The notes under the pieces were generated by a model. The model was not told the DNA's origin and did not search any database. It saw only the letters and a list, made by a program, of their open reading frames with translations. A DNA stretch of 64,000 nucleotides from Sphingomonas sp. SORGH_AS_0950. Its GTDB lineage: Bacteria; Pseudomonadota; Alphaproteobacteria; Sphingomonadales; Sphingomonadaceae. This document shows, piece after piece, positions 9,913-19,696 of the stretch. A program made the position numbers and the translations under genes. Location: the NCBI RefSeq assembly GCF_030818415.1, contig NZ_JAUTAE010000001.1:2382001-2446000 (forward strand), in the 5' to 3' direction. How positions within the stretch are numbered: position 1 is the first letter of the stretch; each line of letters opens with the position of its first letter.

Positions 9913-10941
9913 ATGGCCGATAACGCCTGGATCGCCGTCGATGCGATGGGCGGCGACGACGGGCTGGCCGTGATGCTGGCCGGTGTCGCCAGAGCGCGAC
10001 GCCGCTTCGAAGGCATGCGCTTCCTGCTGGTCGGGGACGAGACGCAGATTGCGGAGGGGCTGAAGTCCCATCCCAACCTGTCCGCCGCGTCCGAGATCGT
10101 GCACGCACCCGAGGTCGTCGGCTCGAGCGACAAGCCGAGCCAGGCGATCCGGCGCGCGCGCGTCACGTCGATGGGCATCGCCATCGATTTGGTGAAGCGC
10201 GGCCGCGCCGCCGCCGCCGTCTCGTCGGGTAACACCGGCGCGCTGATGGCGATGGCCAAGCTGTCGCTGCGCACCCTGCCCGGCATCGACCGGCCCGCAC
10301 TGGCCGCCCCCTTGCCCACGCTCGGCGACAATGACGTCGTCATGCTCGACCTCGGCGCCAATACCGAGTGCGATGCGCGCAACCTCGTCCAGTTCGCGGT
10401 GATGGGCGCGGCCTATGCCCGCACGCTGCTCGAACTCGACAATCCGCGCGTCGCGCTGCTGAACATCGGGTCCGAGGACCAGAAGGGCACCGACGAGATT
10501 CGCGACGCCGCCGCCGTGTTGCGCGGGCAGAGCCATCTCCCGCTCAACTTCACCGGCTTCATCGAGGGCAACCAGCTTGCCCGTGGCGAGGTCGATGTGA
10601 TCGTGTGCGACGGCTTTGCGGGCAATATCGCGCTCAAGACCGCCGAGGGCACCGCGCGATTCGTCGGCGACCTGCTCAAGCGCGCCTTCCGCTCCTCGAC
10701 CCGGTCGAAGATCGGCTTCCTGATCTCGCGCCCCGCCACCCAGCTGCTGCGCGACCATCTCGACCCCAACAACCATAATGGCGCGGTCTTCCTCGGCCTG
10801 AACGGGCTGGTGGTGAAGAGCCATGGCGGCGCGACCGAAGTGGGCGTCGCCACCGCGATCGGCAATGCGGCCAAGATGGTCCGCGCCGACCTGACCCGGC
10901 GGATCGCCGAGGATCTCCTGAACTTCGAGGCTGCGGCATGA
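9913..10941 (+). CDS. plsX: Phosphate acyltransferase PlsX
   Basis: 342 residues. Makes acyl-phosphate from acyl-ACP for membrane phospholipid synthesis, acting peripherally at the inner membrane. Family landmarks: [11 protein letters not shown] at residue 7, [10 protein letters not shown] near 103, LDLGANTEC near 145, and the [29 protein letters not shown] stretch near 216-245. Length is normal. Its stop overlaps the fabH start by four bases (ATGA), indicating coupled translation. The operon order rpmF-plsX-fabH supports the call. Confidence 0.97.
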   Translation: MADNAWIAVDAMGGDDGLAVMLAGVARARRRFEGMRFLLVGDETQIAEGLKSHPNLSAASEIVHAPEVVGSSDKPSQAIRRARVTSMGIAIDLVKRGRAAAAVSSGNTGALMAMAKLSLRTLPGIDRPALAAPLPTLGDNDVVMLDLGANTECDARNLVQFAVMGAAYARTLLELDNPRVALLNIGSEDQKGTDEIRDAAAVLRGQSHLPLNFTGFIEGNQLARGEVDVIVCDGFAGNIALKTAEGTARFVGDLLKRAFRSSTRSKIGFLISRPATQLLRDHLDPNNHNGAVFLGLNGLVVKSHGGATEVGVATAIGNAAKMVRADLTRRIAEDLLNFEAAA

Positions 10942-11906
10942 TACGCTCGATCGTCACCGGCACGGGCTCGGCGCTTCCCACCCGGCGGGTGTCGAACGCG
11001 GAACTGGCGCAGGAGATCGACACTTCAGACGAATGGATTGTCGAGCGGACCGGCATCCGCTTCCGCCATATCGCAGGCCCCGAGGAGACGACCGCGACGC
11101 TGGCCGCCGACGCCGCCAAGGCCGCGATCGCCGCCGCCGGCCTGTCGGCGCAGGACATCGACTTGATCGTCCTGGCCACCGCCACCCCCGACCAGACCTT
11201 CCCCGCCACCGCGACCAAGGTCCAGGCGATGCTGGGCATCAACGACTGCGTCGCGTTCGACGTCGCCGCGGTCTGCTCGGGCTTTCTCTATGCGGTGCAG
11301 GTCGCCGACGCGATGCTGCGCAGCGGCGTGCAGCGTCGCGCGCTGGTGATCGGCGCGGAAACCTTCAGCCGCATCCTCGACTGGGAGGATCGCACCACCT
11401 GCGTCCTGTTCGGCGACGGCGCGGGCGCGATGGTGCTGGAGGCGCGCGAGAGCGACGACGCCCAGGGCCGCGGCATCCTGGCGACCCGGCTCCATGCCGA
11501 CGGCCGCCACAACGGCCTGCTCTATGTCGATGGCGGTCCCTCGACCACCGGCACGGTCGGCAAGTTGCGGATGAAGGGTCGCGAAGTCTTTCGCCACGCC
11601 GTCGTCAATCTGGCGCAAGTCATGGAAGAAGCACTGGGTCTTGCCGGTCTGTCGTCGTCCGATGTCGACTGGGTCGTGCCGCACCAAGCCAATGCCCGCA
11701 TCCTCGATGCGACCGCGCGCAAGTTGGACCTTCCCGCCGGAAAGGTTGTCGTCACGGTCGACCAACATGCCAACACCTCCGCCGCCTCGGTTCCGCTGGC
11801 GCTGGATACGGCGGTCCGGGACGGACGAATCAAGGAAAATGATCTGATCGTTCTGGAGGCAATGGGCGGCGGCTTTACCTGGGGGGCAGCGGTAATCCGC
11901 TTCTGA
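10938..11906 (+). CDS. fabH: Beta-ketoacyl-ACP synthase III (FabH)
   Basis: 322 residues. Condenses an acyl-CoA primer with malonyl-ACP to start fatty-acid synthesis. The catalytic triad can be placed as C113 (AAVCSGFL), H249 (VPHQANARI) and N279 (HANTSAAS), matching the Cys-His-Asn triad of the family. [18 protein letters not shown] and a GGGFTWGA C-terminus are also typical. It starts inside the plsX stop codon. The 90 bases after it hold the ihfA promoter region; no strong terminator is seen between them. Confidence 0.97.
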   Translation: MIRSIVTGTGSALPTRRVSNAELAQEIDTSDEWIVERTGIRFRHIAGPEETTATLAADAAKAAIAAAGLSAQDIDLIVLATATPDQTFPATATKVQAMLGINDCVAFDVAAVCSGFLYAVQVADAMLRSGVQRRALVIGAETFSRILDWEDRTTCVLFGDGAGAMVLEARESDDAQGRGILATRLHADGRHNGLLYVDGGPSTTGTVGKLRMKGREVFRHAVVNLAQVMEEALGLAGLSSSDVDWVVPHQANARILDATARKLDLPAGKVVVTVDQHANTSAASVPLALDTAVRDGRIKENDLIVLEAMGGGFTWGAAVIRF

Positions 11907-11996
11907 ACAATCGATTTTGCTTAACCGAGATAAATCCCTTTCGGTCGCATATTGCGCTGTGTTAGGCGCAATCTGAGACACCATTGGGGGATGGAC

Positions 11997-12296
11997 ATGA
12001 CTAAAACCGGAACTTTGACCCGCGCCGATCTTGCCGAGTCGCTTCATCAGGAAGTGGGGCTCTCGCGCTCCGATTCCGCCGAAGTGGTCGAACAGATCCT
12101 CGTCGAGATGTGCGACGCCCTGTCGCGCGGCGAGAATGTCAAGATTTCCGGTTTTGGCACCTTCGTGCTGCGTGACAAGGGAGAGCGGATCGGCCGCAAT
12201 CCCAAGACCGGGATCGAGGTGCCGATCGCACCCCGCCGCGTCCTGACCTTCCGCGCCAGCCAAATGATGCGCGATCGCATTGTCGCGGCGGGATAG
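11997..12296 (+). CDS. ihfA: Integration host factor subunit alpha
   Basis: 99-residue DNA-bending HU/IHF-family protein; forms a heterodimer with IhfB. The alpha-subunit pattern is clear: LTRADLAE near residue 7, [29 protein letters not shown] in the DNA-binding arm, and RVLTFRASQ near the end. An ATG at 11991 is in frame, but the G-rich ribosome-binding site (11986-11991) is correctly spaced only for the ATG at 11997. It is followed by an overlapping MerR gene, a common arrangement in alphaproteobacteria. IHF is relevant to the sigma-54 promoter at 62057-62175, which carries a consensus IHF site. Confidence 0.95.
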   Translation: MTKTGTLTRADLAESLHQEVGLSRSDSAEVVEQILVEMCDALSRGENVKISGFGTFVLRDKGERIGRNPKTGIEVPIAPRRVLTFRASQMMRDRIVAAG

Positions 12297-12645
12297 ACCC
12301 GAGCGTCCTTCCGACGGCGGAAAGGCCGATGGTGCCCTGCGCACCATCGGTGAGGCGTCGCGTGAGACCGGCGTGGCGCAGCATGTGCTGCGCTATTGGG
12401 AAGGCCGCTTCCCACAGCTCAAGCCGGTGCAGCGGGCGGGCAATCGCCGCTATTATCGCCCCGACGACCTGACGCTGATCCGCCGGATCGACCGGCTGCT
12501 CAACCAGCAGGGCTATACCGTGCGCGGCGTCCAGCAGCTGTTCGAGGGCGAGGCCAAGGCGAAGGACGATCCCGCGACGATGCTGCGTGCGATTCGCGAC
12601 TCGCTGGCCGAGGGATTGGCCTGGGACGACCGGGCGGAGCGCTAG
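12280..12645 (+). CDS. MerR-family transcriptional regulator
   Basis: 121 residues. The helix-turn-helix of MerR proteins is at residues about 22-60 ([26 protein letters not shown]), followed by the wing region [30 protein letters not shown]. The effector part is short, as in the MerR proteins that commonly follow ihfA. The only initiation codon before the domain is a TTG at 12280 overlapping the last 17 bases of ihfA, so a non-ATG start and coupled translation are likely; the exact start is uncertain. Target genes unknown. Confidence 0.88.
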   Translation: MSRRDRPERPSDGGKADGALRTIGEASRETGVAQHVLRYWEGRFPQLKPVQRAGNRRYYRPDDLTLIRRIDRLLNQQGYTVRGVQQLFEGEAKAKDDPATMLRAIRDSLAEGLAWDDRAER

Positions 12646-12651
12646 GCGTGA

Positions 12652-12741
12652 GGGCGTGGCCTTCGACTTCGCTCAGGCTGAACGGATAATCGTACCTTAT
12701 CCGAAACCCCGTTCAGGCTGAGCGAAGTCGAAGCCCACGCC
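12652..12741. repeat. Dispersed palindrome, family A, copy 3 (best conserved)
   Basis: Arms of about 33 bases at 12652-12685 and 12709-12741 with core CTTCGACTTCGCTCAGG and CTGAACGG, nearly perfect inverted repeats around a 23-base A/T-richer loop. It lies between the convergent MerR and 12753 genes, where it could form a bidirectional terminator-like hairpin. Confidence 0.9.
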
Positions 12742-12752
12742 CTGCCCTCGCC

Positions 12753-13274
12753 TCAAGCGGAGACGACCACCCCGCCCTGCTCGCCTAGCAGCAGATCCCG
12801 GCAGGCCCGGTTATAGGCGTGCGCCCGCCACCAGAACCATCCGCCATTGCCCACGCCCCAGGCCGCGACGCCCAGCGCCGCCCAGGGCACCGCGCGCGCC
12901 ACGCGGCCGCCGCGCGCCGCGACCCGGCCCGCCGCCAGCCCGCCCTGGCCGATCCGCCGCGCCGTCTTGGCAAGCTTCCCGGCTGCTCGCGCCTGCGACA
13001 ACAGCCCCGATCCGCCGCGCAGGTCGCCCAGGATCGCGGCCGGGCCGACAAAGCCCTTGAGCTTGCCGACGATCTCCTGCGCCTCGATCGCCATGCCGGG
13101 TTCCAGCTGGCGCCGCTGCGCGCCGGTCAGGGCATAGGCGTCGGCGATCTGGTCGATCGTCTCGGCCAGGCTTTCGGTGCCGATGGTCAGCGCCTTGGCC
13201 CCCGCCTTCAACGCGCGGCGGCGGATCAGCTTCTCATTGGCCTCGAAGGTCGCTTCGATCGCGGTACGGTCCAT
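12753..13274 (-). CDS. Hypothetical membrane-associated protein
   Basis: Not recognised. 173 residues. The N-terminal half is charged and helical, with an EAIDQ-like amphipathic region rich in E, K and R. The middle is Ala/Gly/Arg-rich (RAAGKLAKTARRIGQGG), and the C-terminus has one hydrophobic segment (AVPWAALGVAAWGVGNGGWFWW) at about 130-152 before a polar tail. The ATG at 13274 is preferred over one at 13295 because AGGGA sits six bases before it. Downstream lies a family A palindrome and upstream prfC, 57 bases away on the same strand. No function is proposed. Confidence 0.7.
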   Translation of the reverse strand: MDRTAIEATFEANEKLIRRRALKAGAKALTIGTESLAETIDQIADAYALTGAQRRQLEPGMAIEAQEIVGKLKGFVGPAAILGDLRGGSGLLSQARAAGKLAKTARRIGQGGLAAGRVAARGGRVARAVPWAALGVAAWGVGNGGWFWWRAHAYNRACRDLLLGEQGGVVVSA

Positions 13275-13331
13275 GATGGGTCCCTGTTCGTGCATGGACC
13301 GTTGAAGCCGCGAAACGGCCCGCCGGTTCCC

Positions 13332-14858
13332 TTATCGTTCACGCGTCGCGAGGAAACGGACCTTGGGATAGCGATCGGCGACATAGCCGACCTCCCAGGC
13401 GCTCTTGGCGAGGAAGACGGGGTTGTCGTCGCGATCCTTGGCCATGGCCGAGCGGTTCAGGTCCATGAACGCCTTGAGGTCGGCGGGGTCCTCGGCGGTG
13501 ATCCAGCGCGCGGTGTCGAACGGCGCGGGCTCCAGCCCGGCCGCGACCTTATATTCCGCATCCAGCCGCGACAGCAGCACGTCGAGCTGGAGCTGGCCGA
13601 CCACGCCGATGATCCAGTTCGACCCGATCTCGGGATAGAAGACCTGGGTCACCCCCTCCTCGGCCATGTCGTCCAGGGCTTTCCGAAGCTGCTTGGTCTT
13701 GGTCGGGTCCTTCAGCGCGACGCGGCGCAGGATTTCGGGCGCAAAATTGGGCAGGCCGGTGAAGCGGACGTCTGCCCGTTCCGACAGCGTGTCCCCGACG
13801 CGCAGCGTGCCGTGATTGGGGATGCCGATGATGTCGCCCGGAAACGCCTCGTCCGCGACTTCGCGATTCTGCGCGAAGAACAGGATCGGCGAGTGGACCG
13901 CGATTGGCTTGCCATGGCCCGTCGGGGTCAGCTTCATGCCGCGCTTGAAGGTGCCCGAGCAGAGCCGCATGAACGCGATCCGGTCGCGATGCTGCGGGTC
14001 CATGTTCGCCTGCACCTTGAAGACGAAGCCGGTGACTTCCTTATTCTCCGGCGCGACGGGCGCGGGCTCGGCAGGCTGGGGCCGGGGCGGCGGCGCGTGG
14101 CGGCTGAGCGCGTCGATCAGCTCGGCGACGCCGAAGTCCTTCAGCGCCGATCCGAAATACACGGGCGTCAGGTCGCCGTTGCGATAGGCTTCGCCATCGA
14201 ATGCGGCATAGCCCGCCTGGGCGAGTTCGACCTCCTCGGCGATCTCGGCGGGCAGGGTCGGCGCGTCGTCGACCTTGCCCAGGAACGCCCGGCTGTCGCC
14301 CTCGGGACGGCTGACCTTGCCGGTGGTCAGGTCGAGAATGCCCTCGAACAGCCCGCCCATGCCGACCGGCCAGCTCATCGGCGCGACGTCGAGCGCCAGG
14401 ATGTCGGCGATCTCGTCGAGCAGTTCGAAGGGCGGACGGCCCTCGCGGTCGACCTTGTTGACGAAGGTGATGATCGGCACCGAGCGCAGGCGGCACACCT
14501 CGAAGAGTTTGCGCGTCTGCGCCTCGATACCGCGTGCCGCGTCGATGACCATCACGGCCGAGTCGACCGCGGTCAGCGTGCGATAGGTATCCTCCGAGAA
14601 ATCCTCGTGGCCCGGCGTGTCGAGCAGGTTGAAGGTCACGCCGTCCTTCTCGAACGTCATGACCGACGACGTGACCGAGATGCCGCGCTGCTGCTCGATC
14701 TTCATCCAGTCCGACCGCGCGCGACGATTCTGGCCCCGCGCCTTGACCTCGCCCGCCAGATGGATCGCGCCGCCGAAATAGAGCAGCTTTTCGGTCAGCG
14801 TCGTCTTGCCGGCGTCAGGGTGCGAGATGATCGCGAAGGTACGGCGGGGGGAAGTCAT
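13332..14858 (-). CDS. prfC: Peptide chain release factor 3
   Basis: 508-residue translational GTPase that recycles RF1/RF2 from the ribosome. GTPase motifs: G1 SHPDAGKTTLTEKLL near residue 12, G2 region QQRGISVTSS near 58, G3 DTPGHEDFSEDT near 80, G4 FVNKVDREGR near 134. RF3-specific regions follow, including FVFKVQANMDPQHRDRIAFMR and the C-terminal QLQLDVLLSRLDAEY. Distinguished from EF-G by length and the RF3-type G1/G3 context. Slightly shorter than the roughly 525-530 of enterobacterial RF3 but without internal gaps that I can see. Confidence 0.96.
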   Translation of the reverse strand: MTSPRRTFAIISHPDAGKTTLTEKLLYFGGAIHLAGEVKARGQNRRARSDWMKIEQQRGISVTSSVMTFEKDGVTFNLLDTPGHEDFSEDTYRTLTAVDSAVMVIDAARGIEAQTRKLFEVCRLRSVPIITFVNKVDREGRPPFELLDEIADILALDVAPMSWPVGMGGLFEGILDLTTGKVSRPEGDSRAFLGKVDDAPTLPAEIAEEVELAQAGYAAFDGEAYRNGDLTPVYFGSALKDFGVAELIDALSRHAPPPRPQPAEPAPVAPENKEVTGFVFKVQANMDPQHRDRIAFMRLCSGTFKRGMKLTPTGHGKPIAVHSPILFFAQNREVADEAFPGDIIGIPNHGTLRVGDTLSERADVRFTGLPNFAPEILRRVALKDPTKTKQLRKALDDMAEEGVTQVFYPEIGSNWIIGVVGQLQLDVLLSRLDAEYKVAAGLEPAPFDTARWITAEDPADLKAFMDLNRSAMAKDRDDNPVFLAKSAWEVGYVADRYPKVRFLATRER

Positions 14859-14981
14859 GGGCGGCTCTGTCGAATAGGGAATTGGCGCATCCGAGCGCCC
14901 GAGATGATCCGCCTGTTACAGCAAATTGTGGCACAAGACAGGCCCCGGATTTTGGGGGTCGATCATGCCGCCCCTCCCCAT

Positions 14982-15094
14982 CAGCCTCACCCCGGCGAAG
15001 GCCGGGGTCCAGTTGCCAAGCGGGTCATGATAGGACGTGAAACTTCGCCACGGACGTCATAGCAACTGGACCCCGGCCTCCGCCGGGGTGGGGG
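14982..15094. repeat. Dispersed palindrome, family D
   Basis: The arms at 14982-15016 and 15061-15094 share CACCCCGGC..GCCGGGGTCCAGTTGC-type sequence in inverted orientation, each arm itself containing a small CCCCGGC/GCCGGGG hairpin. The loop is about 44 bases. It occupies most of the 256-base gap between prfC and the aldose epimerase gene; no coding signal is seen there. Confidence 0.8.
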
Positions 15095-15114
15095 CCAAGC
15101 GGTTGAGCGAGCCC

Positions 15115-15996
15115 TTACCCCGCCAACGTCACCGTCATCTGCATGACCTTTTCGCCGCCCACGGGCACGACGAAGACGCCGGGCTTGTCGACGAACTCGC
15201 CATCGAATCCTTCCGGATCGGCGATGCCGTGCCAGGGCTCAACGCAGACATAGGCGGCGCCCGGCTTGGTCCAGATGCCCAGCTTGTCGGTGTCGGGGAA
15301 GGCGATGCGCAGCTGCGGCGCGCCGTCCGCGCCGTAGGTGACGTGGCGGCTCTCAACCGGGTCCCAGACCAGCGCGTCGTTGGCGAACAGATCGTCCGCC
15401 AGATGCAGCACGCGCCCGTCGAGCGGGCTGTCGCGGAGCGGCTTCGCAATCAGGCCGTCGGGTGCGATTTCCCGCAGCCGGGCGGGCTCTTCCTTCTCGA
15501 AGACGATCCGGTGCTCGGCACGTGCCTGGCCATAGGGCAGCGGCCAGGCAAAGGCGGGGTGGAAGCCGAAGCTGGCGGGCATCGCCACCTCGCCCCGGTT
15601 GAGGACGCGGACCTCCATCACCAGCGTCGCCCCCTCCAGCCGGAACTCCGCCTCCAGCCGGAAGGCGAAAGGATAGGAGGCGCGGGTTTCCTCGCTGTCG
15701 CCCAGCGAGAAGACCGCGCGGGTGGCCTCGTGCGTCACCAGCTCGAACATGGAATGGCGGGCAAAGCCATGCTTGGCCATCGGATAATGTCGCCCGTTCA
15801 GGCGGATGCCGTCGCGGGTCACGCCGATCACCGGGAACAGCAGCGGCGCGCGGCCGGTCCAGAAGGCCGGGTCCGCATTGGTCATCAACTCGCGGCCCGC
15901 TGCGTCCTTCAGCGAGGACAGCTCCGCGCCAAACGGATTGATCGCCGCCGACAGATGGTCGTTGCCGATCCGGACCCAGTTTTCCTCATTAGCCAC
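15115..15996 (-). CDS. Aldose 1-epimerase family protein
   Basis: 293 residues of the galactose mutarotase-like beta-sandwich fold. Visible family pieces: GAELSSL near residue 24, ADPAFWTGRAPLLFPVIG near 42, KHGFARHSMFEL near 75, GFHPAFAWPL near 145 and CVEPWHGIADPEGF near 248. The conserved His and Glu of the mutarotase site are present. The start is a GTG at 15996 overlapping the pheT stop by eight bases; no ATG fits better. It is the last gene of a pheS-pheT-epimerase transcription unit. Sugar substrate unknown; closest in style to YeaD/LacX-type proteins. Confidence 0.87.
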   Translation of the reverse strand: MANEENWVRIGNDHLSAAINPFGAELSSLKDAAGRELMTNADPAFWTGRAPLLFPVIGVTRDGIRLNGRHYPMAKHGFARHSMFELVTHEATRAVFSLGDSEETRASYPFAFRLEAEFRLEGATLVMEVRVLNRGEVAMPASFGFHPAFAWPLPYGQARAEHRIVFEKEEPARLREIAPDGLIAKPLRDSPLDGRVLHLADDLFANDALVWDPVESRHVTYGADGAPQLRIAFPDTDKLGIWTKPGAAYVCVEPWHGIADPEGFDGEFVDKPGVFVVPVGGEKVMQMTVTLAG

Positions 15997-18352
15997 GGAG
16001 TTGCGCTCCCTGCTTGGCGGCCGCCGCGACGATCTTGTCGGCGATGGCCTTGAGTTCCTCGTCGGTGAAGCTCTTCTGCGACGGTTGCAGCAGCACTTCG
16101 ACCGCGACCGACTTGTGGCCCTCGGGCACGCCCTGTCCGGCGAACACGTCGAAGACGCGCGCAGCGGTGATCGCGGCCTTGTCCGCGCCGCGCACCGCAC
16201 GGATCAGCTGGTCGGCCGCCAGATCGGTGGGCACCAGGAAGGCGAAGTCGCGGCGGACCGATTGCAGCGCGGGCGGGGTGTAGGCCGGGCGCATGAAGCC
16301 AGTGGCCCGCTTGGGCGGAATGGCGTCGAGATAGAGTTCGACCGCCGCCACCGCGCCGTCGAGATCGAACGCCTTGAGGACCGACGGGTGGACCATGCCG
16401 AACGCCGCCAGCACCGTCTTCGGCCCCAGCCGCAGCGTGCCCGACTGGCCGGGATGCCAGGCCTCGCCCGCTTCGCCCATCACCTGGAGATTGTCGACCG
16501 GGGCCCCTGCATGCGCCAGCAGCGCGATCGCCTCGGCCTTGGCGTCATAGGCGTCGAAGCCCTGCGCCTTGCCCGAGCGCCAGTTGCGGGGCGCCTTGTC
16601 GCCCGCCAGCACCACGCCCAAAGTCGGCCGCTCGGCCTCTTCCAGGTAGCGACGGCCAATCTCGAACAGCCGCACGCTGGTCGCGCCGCGCTTGATGTTG
16701 CGCTCGGTCGCGGCGAGCAGGCCGGGGAGGAGCGAGGGCCGCATGACCTTCAGATCCTCGCTGATCGGGTTGGCGAGCGTGAAGGCGCCGCCACCGAAGG
16801 GCGCGGCCTGCGCCTCGCTGATGAAGCTCCACGTCACCGCTTCGTCGAGCCCACGCGCGGCGGCGGCGCGGCGGGCGCGACGCTCCAGCTTCTGCTGCGG
16901 CGTGGCGGTGGGACGCGCGACGCCGGGGGTGCGGGGCAGCGCCACCGGGGGAACATGGTCGATCCCCTCGATGCGGATCACTTCCTCGACCAGATCGGCA
17001 GGGCCGTCCACGTCGCGACGCCAGCTCGGCGCCGTGACCTGCCAGTCGGCGGTGACGGTGAAGCCCAGCGACTCGAGGATCGCCTTTTGCCGGTCGGGCG
17101 CGATGGCCAGGCCGCCCAGCGTCTCGGCGAGATTGGGGTCATAGGCGATCGTCTTCGTCACGACCGGCGGCTGGCCCGCGCGGGTCACGCCGCTGGCCGT
17201 GCCGCCGCAATATTCCAGGACCAGGAAGGTCGCGATGGCGAGGCCGTCGTCCAGGAACGCCGGGTCCACCCCGCGCTCGAACCGCGTCCGCGCGTCGGAG
17301 GTCAGGCCGAGTTTCTGGCCCGTCCGTGCGATCGCCTCGGGCGCGAAATAGGCGCATTCGATGATGACGTCGGTGGTCGTCTCCGACACGCCCGAATGCT
17401 CGCCACCCATGATGCCGCCGATGTCGTGGACACCTGCGTCGTCGGCGATGACGGTCATGCCTTCCGACAGGGTATAGGTCTTGCCGTTGAGCGCCTCGAC
17501 CGTCTCGCCGTCCTTGGCCTTGCGCGCGACCAGCGCGCCCGACAGCTTGGCCTTGTCATAGACGTGCAGCGGGCGGCCGAGATCGACCGTCATGTAATTG
17601 GTGATGTCGACCAAGGCCGAGATCGGCTTCTGCCCGATCGCGGTCAGCCGCTGGCGCATCCATTCGGGGGCGTCGCCATTGGTCAGGCCCGACACGCCCT
17701 GCGCATAGAAGGCCGGGCAGCCCTCCGCATCCTCGATCCGCACATCGGGACCGGCGCCCTCGCCCGCGACCGACGGCACGGTCGGCGCAATCAGCGTGCC
17801 GAGACCGGCGGCGGCGAGGTCGCGCGCGATGCCGTGGACGCCCATACAGTCCTGGCGGTTGGGCGTGATCGACACGTCGATGACCGGATCGTTGAGGCCC
17901 GCATAATCCGGGAAGGACGTGCCGATGGCTGCATCCTCGGGCAGTTCGATGATGCCGTCATGGCCCTCGCCGATCTGCAACTCGCGCGCCGAGCACATCA
18001 TGCCGTTCGACTCGACACCACGGATCGCCGCGACCTTCAGCGTGACGTCCAGGCCGGGGACATAGGCCCCCGGCGCGCCGAACACGCCGACCAGCCCTGC
18101 GCGGGCGTTGGGCGCGCCGCACACGACCTGCATCGGGCCGTCACCGGCATCGACCGACAGGACCTGCAACTTGTCCGCCTGCGGATGCCGCTCGGCCGAC
18201 AGGATGCGCGCGACGCGGAACGAGGACAGCGCCTCGCCCGGATTGTGCACGCCCTCAACCTCCAGGCCGATACGGGTCAGCCCCTCGACAATGGCGTCGA
18301 GCGAGGCGTCGGTGTCCAGATGGCTCTTCAGCCAGCCCAGGGTGAACTTCAT
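15989..18352 (-). CDS. pheT: Phenylalanine--tRNA ligase beta subunit
   Basis: 787 residues; forms the alpha2beta2 enzyme with PheS. Domains in order: a tRNA-binding OB domain (about 40-150, with [22 protein letters not shown]), B3/B4 editing domain ([13 protein letters not shown], near 200), B5 (near 400-475), a catalytic-like core (TWSFIS near 500) and a C-terminal ferredoxin-like anticodon-binding domain ([19 protein letters not shown]). Full length. The ATG at 18352 overlaps the pheS stop by four bases. Confidence 0.97.
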   Translation of the reverse strand: MKFTLGWLKSHLDTDASLDAIVEGLTRIGLEVEGVHNPGEALSSFRVARILSAERHPQADKLQVLSVDAGDGPMQVVCGAPNARAGLVGVFGAPGAYVPGLDVTLKVAAIRGVESNGMMCSARELQIGEGHDGIIELPEDAAIGTSFPDYAGLNDPVIDVSITPNRQDCMGVHGIARDLAAAGLGTLIAPTVPSVAGEGAGPDVRIEDAEGCPAFYAQGVSGLTNGDAPEWMRQRLTAIGQKPISALVDITNYMTVDLGRPLHVYDKAKLSGALVARKAKDGETVEALNGKTYTLSEGMTVIADDAGVHDIGGIMGGEHSGVSETTTDVIIECAYFAPEAIARTGQKLGLTSDARTRFERGVDPAFLDDGLAIATFLVLEYCGGTASGVTRAGQPPVVTKTIAYDPNLAETLGGLAIAPDRQKAILESLGFTVTADWQVTAPSWRRDVDGPADLVEEVIRIEGIDHVPPVALPRTPGVARPTATPQQKLERRARRAAAARGLDEAVTWSFISEAQAAPFGGGAFTLANPISEDLKVMRPSLLPGLLAATERNIKRGATSVRLFEIGRRYLEEAERPTLGVVLAGDKAPRNWRSGKAQGFDAYDAKAEAIALLAHAGAPVDNLQVMGEAGEAWHPGQSGTLRLGPKTVLAAFGMVHPSVLKAFDLDGAVAAVELYLDAIPPKRATGFMRPAYTPPALQSVRRDFAFLVPTDLAADQLIRAVRGADKAAITAARVFDVFAGQGVPEGHKSVAVEVLLQPSQKSFTDEELKAIADKIVAAAAKQGAQLRG

Positions 18353-19446
18353 GCGCCGACTCCTCCCGACAGCGTGGGTACGTCGAGGCTCGCGAACCCG
18401 TAATGCTTCAACCAGCGGATATCGCCGTCGAAAAAGGCGCGCAGATCGTCCATGCCGTATTTCAGCATGGCGAGGCGATCGATGCCGCAACCGAAGGCGA
18501 AGCCCTGCCACTCATTGGGGTCCAGCCCGCATGCCTCGATGACCTTCGGGTGCGCCATGCCGGAGCCGAGCACCTCCATCCAGCCGCCGCCCGAGCCGCC
18601 GATGACGCGCTTGCCCTTCTCGATGGTGTAGCCGACATCGACCTCGGCCGAGGGTTCGGTGAAGGGAAAATAGCTGGGGCGCAGGCGCAGCACGATGTCG
18701 TCGCGCTCGAAGAAGGCCTTGAGGAAGGTCTCCAGCGTCCATTTGAGGTGGCCGAGCGTGATGCCCTTGTCGATCACCAGCCCCTCGACCTGGTGGAACA
18801 TCGGCGTGTGGGTCGCATCCGAGTCGGAGCGATAGGTGCGGCCCGGCGCGATGATGCGGATCGGCGGCTTCTGGTCCAGCATGGTGCGGATCTGCACCGG
18901 CGAGGTGTGGGTGCGCAGCACGCGGCGCACCGTACGCTCGTCGCCGCCCGCCTCGACTCCGGCCAGATAGAAGGTGTCGTGCATCGCGCGCGCCGGATGC
19001 GTCTCCGGAATGTTGAGCGCGGTGAAGTTGTGCCAGTCGGTCTCGACCTCCGGACCCGTCGCGACCGCGAAGCCCAGATCGGCGAAGATCTCGGCCAGTT
19101 CGTCCATCACCTGGCTGACCGGGTGGACGGTGCCGAAGCCGCTTCCCTCGACCGGCAGGGTCATGTCCAGCCGCTCCGAGGCGAGGCGCGCGTCGAGCGC
19201 GGCCTGCTCCAGCGCCGCCTTGCGGGTGCCGAGCGCCTCGGTCACCGCCTCGCGCAGGCCATGGATCTTCGGCCCTTCGACCTGGCGTTCCTCGGGGCTC
19301 ATCTTGCCCAGCGTCTTCAACAGCTGGGTGATGCGACCCTGCTTGCCCAGCGCGTCGACGCGGATCGCCTCCAGCGCGTCGAGCGCGGGCGCATCGGCGA
19401 TGGCGGCGAGCAGGGGCTCACGCATTTGTTCGAGTTCGTTGCTCAC
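18349..19446 (-). CDS. pheS: Phenylalanine--tRNA ligase alpha subunit
   Basis: 365-residue class II aminoacyl-tRNA synthetase catalytic subunit. An N-terminal coiled-coil (residues 1-90, with [18 protein letters not shown]) precedes motif 1 ([10 protein letters not shown] near 113), motif 2 ([20 protein letters not shown] near 205-225) and motif 3 ([21 protein letters not shown] near 325). Transcribed ahead of pheT. The 250 bases upstream, between it and the divergent GGDEF gene, hold the promoter region; I looked for a T-box or a Phe-rich leader peptide and saw neither. Confidence 0.97.
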   Translation of the reverse strand: MSNELEQMREPLLAAIADAPALDALEAIRVDALGKQGRITQLLKTLGKMSPEERQVEGPKIHGLREAVTEALGTRKAALEQAALDARLASERLDMTLPVEGSGFGTVHPVSQVMDELAEIFADLGFAVATGPEVETDWHNFTALNIPETHPARAMHDTFYLAGVEAGGDERTVRRVLRTHTSPVQIRTMLDQKPPIRIIAPGRTYRSDSDATHTPMFHQVEGLVIDKGITLGHLKWTLETFLKAFFERDDIVLRLRPSYFPFTEPSAEVDVGYTIEKGKRVIGGSGGGWMEVLGSGMAHPKVIEACGLDPNEWQGFAFGCGIDRLAMLKYGMDDLRAFFDGDIRWLKHYGFASLDVPTLSGGVGA

Positions 19447-19696
19447 TCTTCACTCCGTCGGCCCCATCGGCCGCGCTGACGGGGCATCATCCGCCCCTTT
19501 GCGATATCGCGCCCGCCGTAGCGGCTGGGGGCGGCCGGGATCAATCCTTCGTGACGAATCGCGTGCGATCGGATCGTCCACGGCCCAGAAAATCCGATGC
19601 GGCCCCAATGGACCGAGGAGCGAAATGATTTTCTAAGCTCTGTCGTGCTAGGCCCCGGTCGCAACGGCCCGACATGTCGATCGCGCCAGCCATGAG

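Noticed and set aside
19447..19696. T-box or Phe-codon attenuator upstream of pheS
   Set aside because: No T-box core and no short ORF rich in Phe codons was seen.
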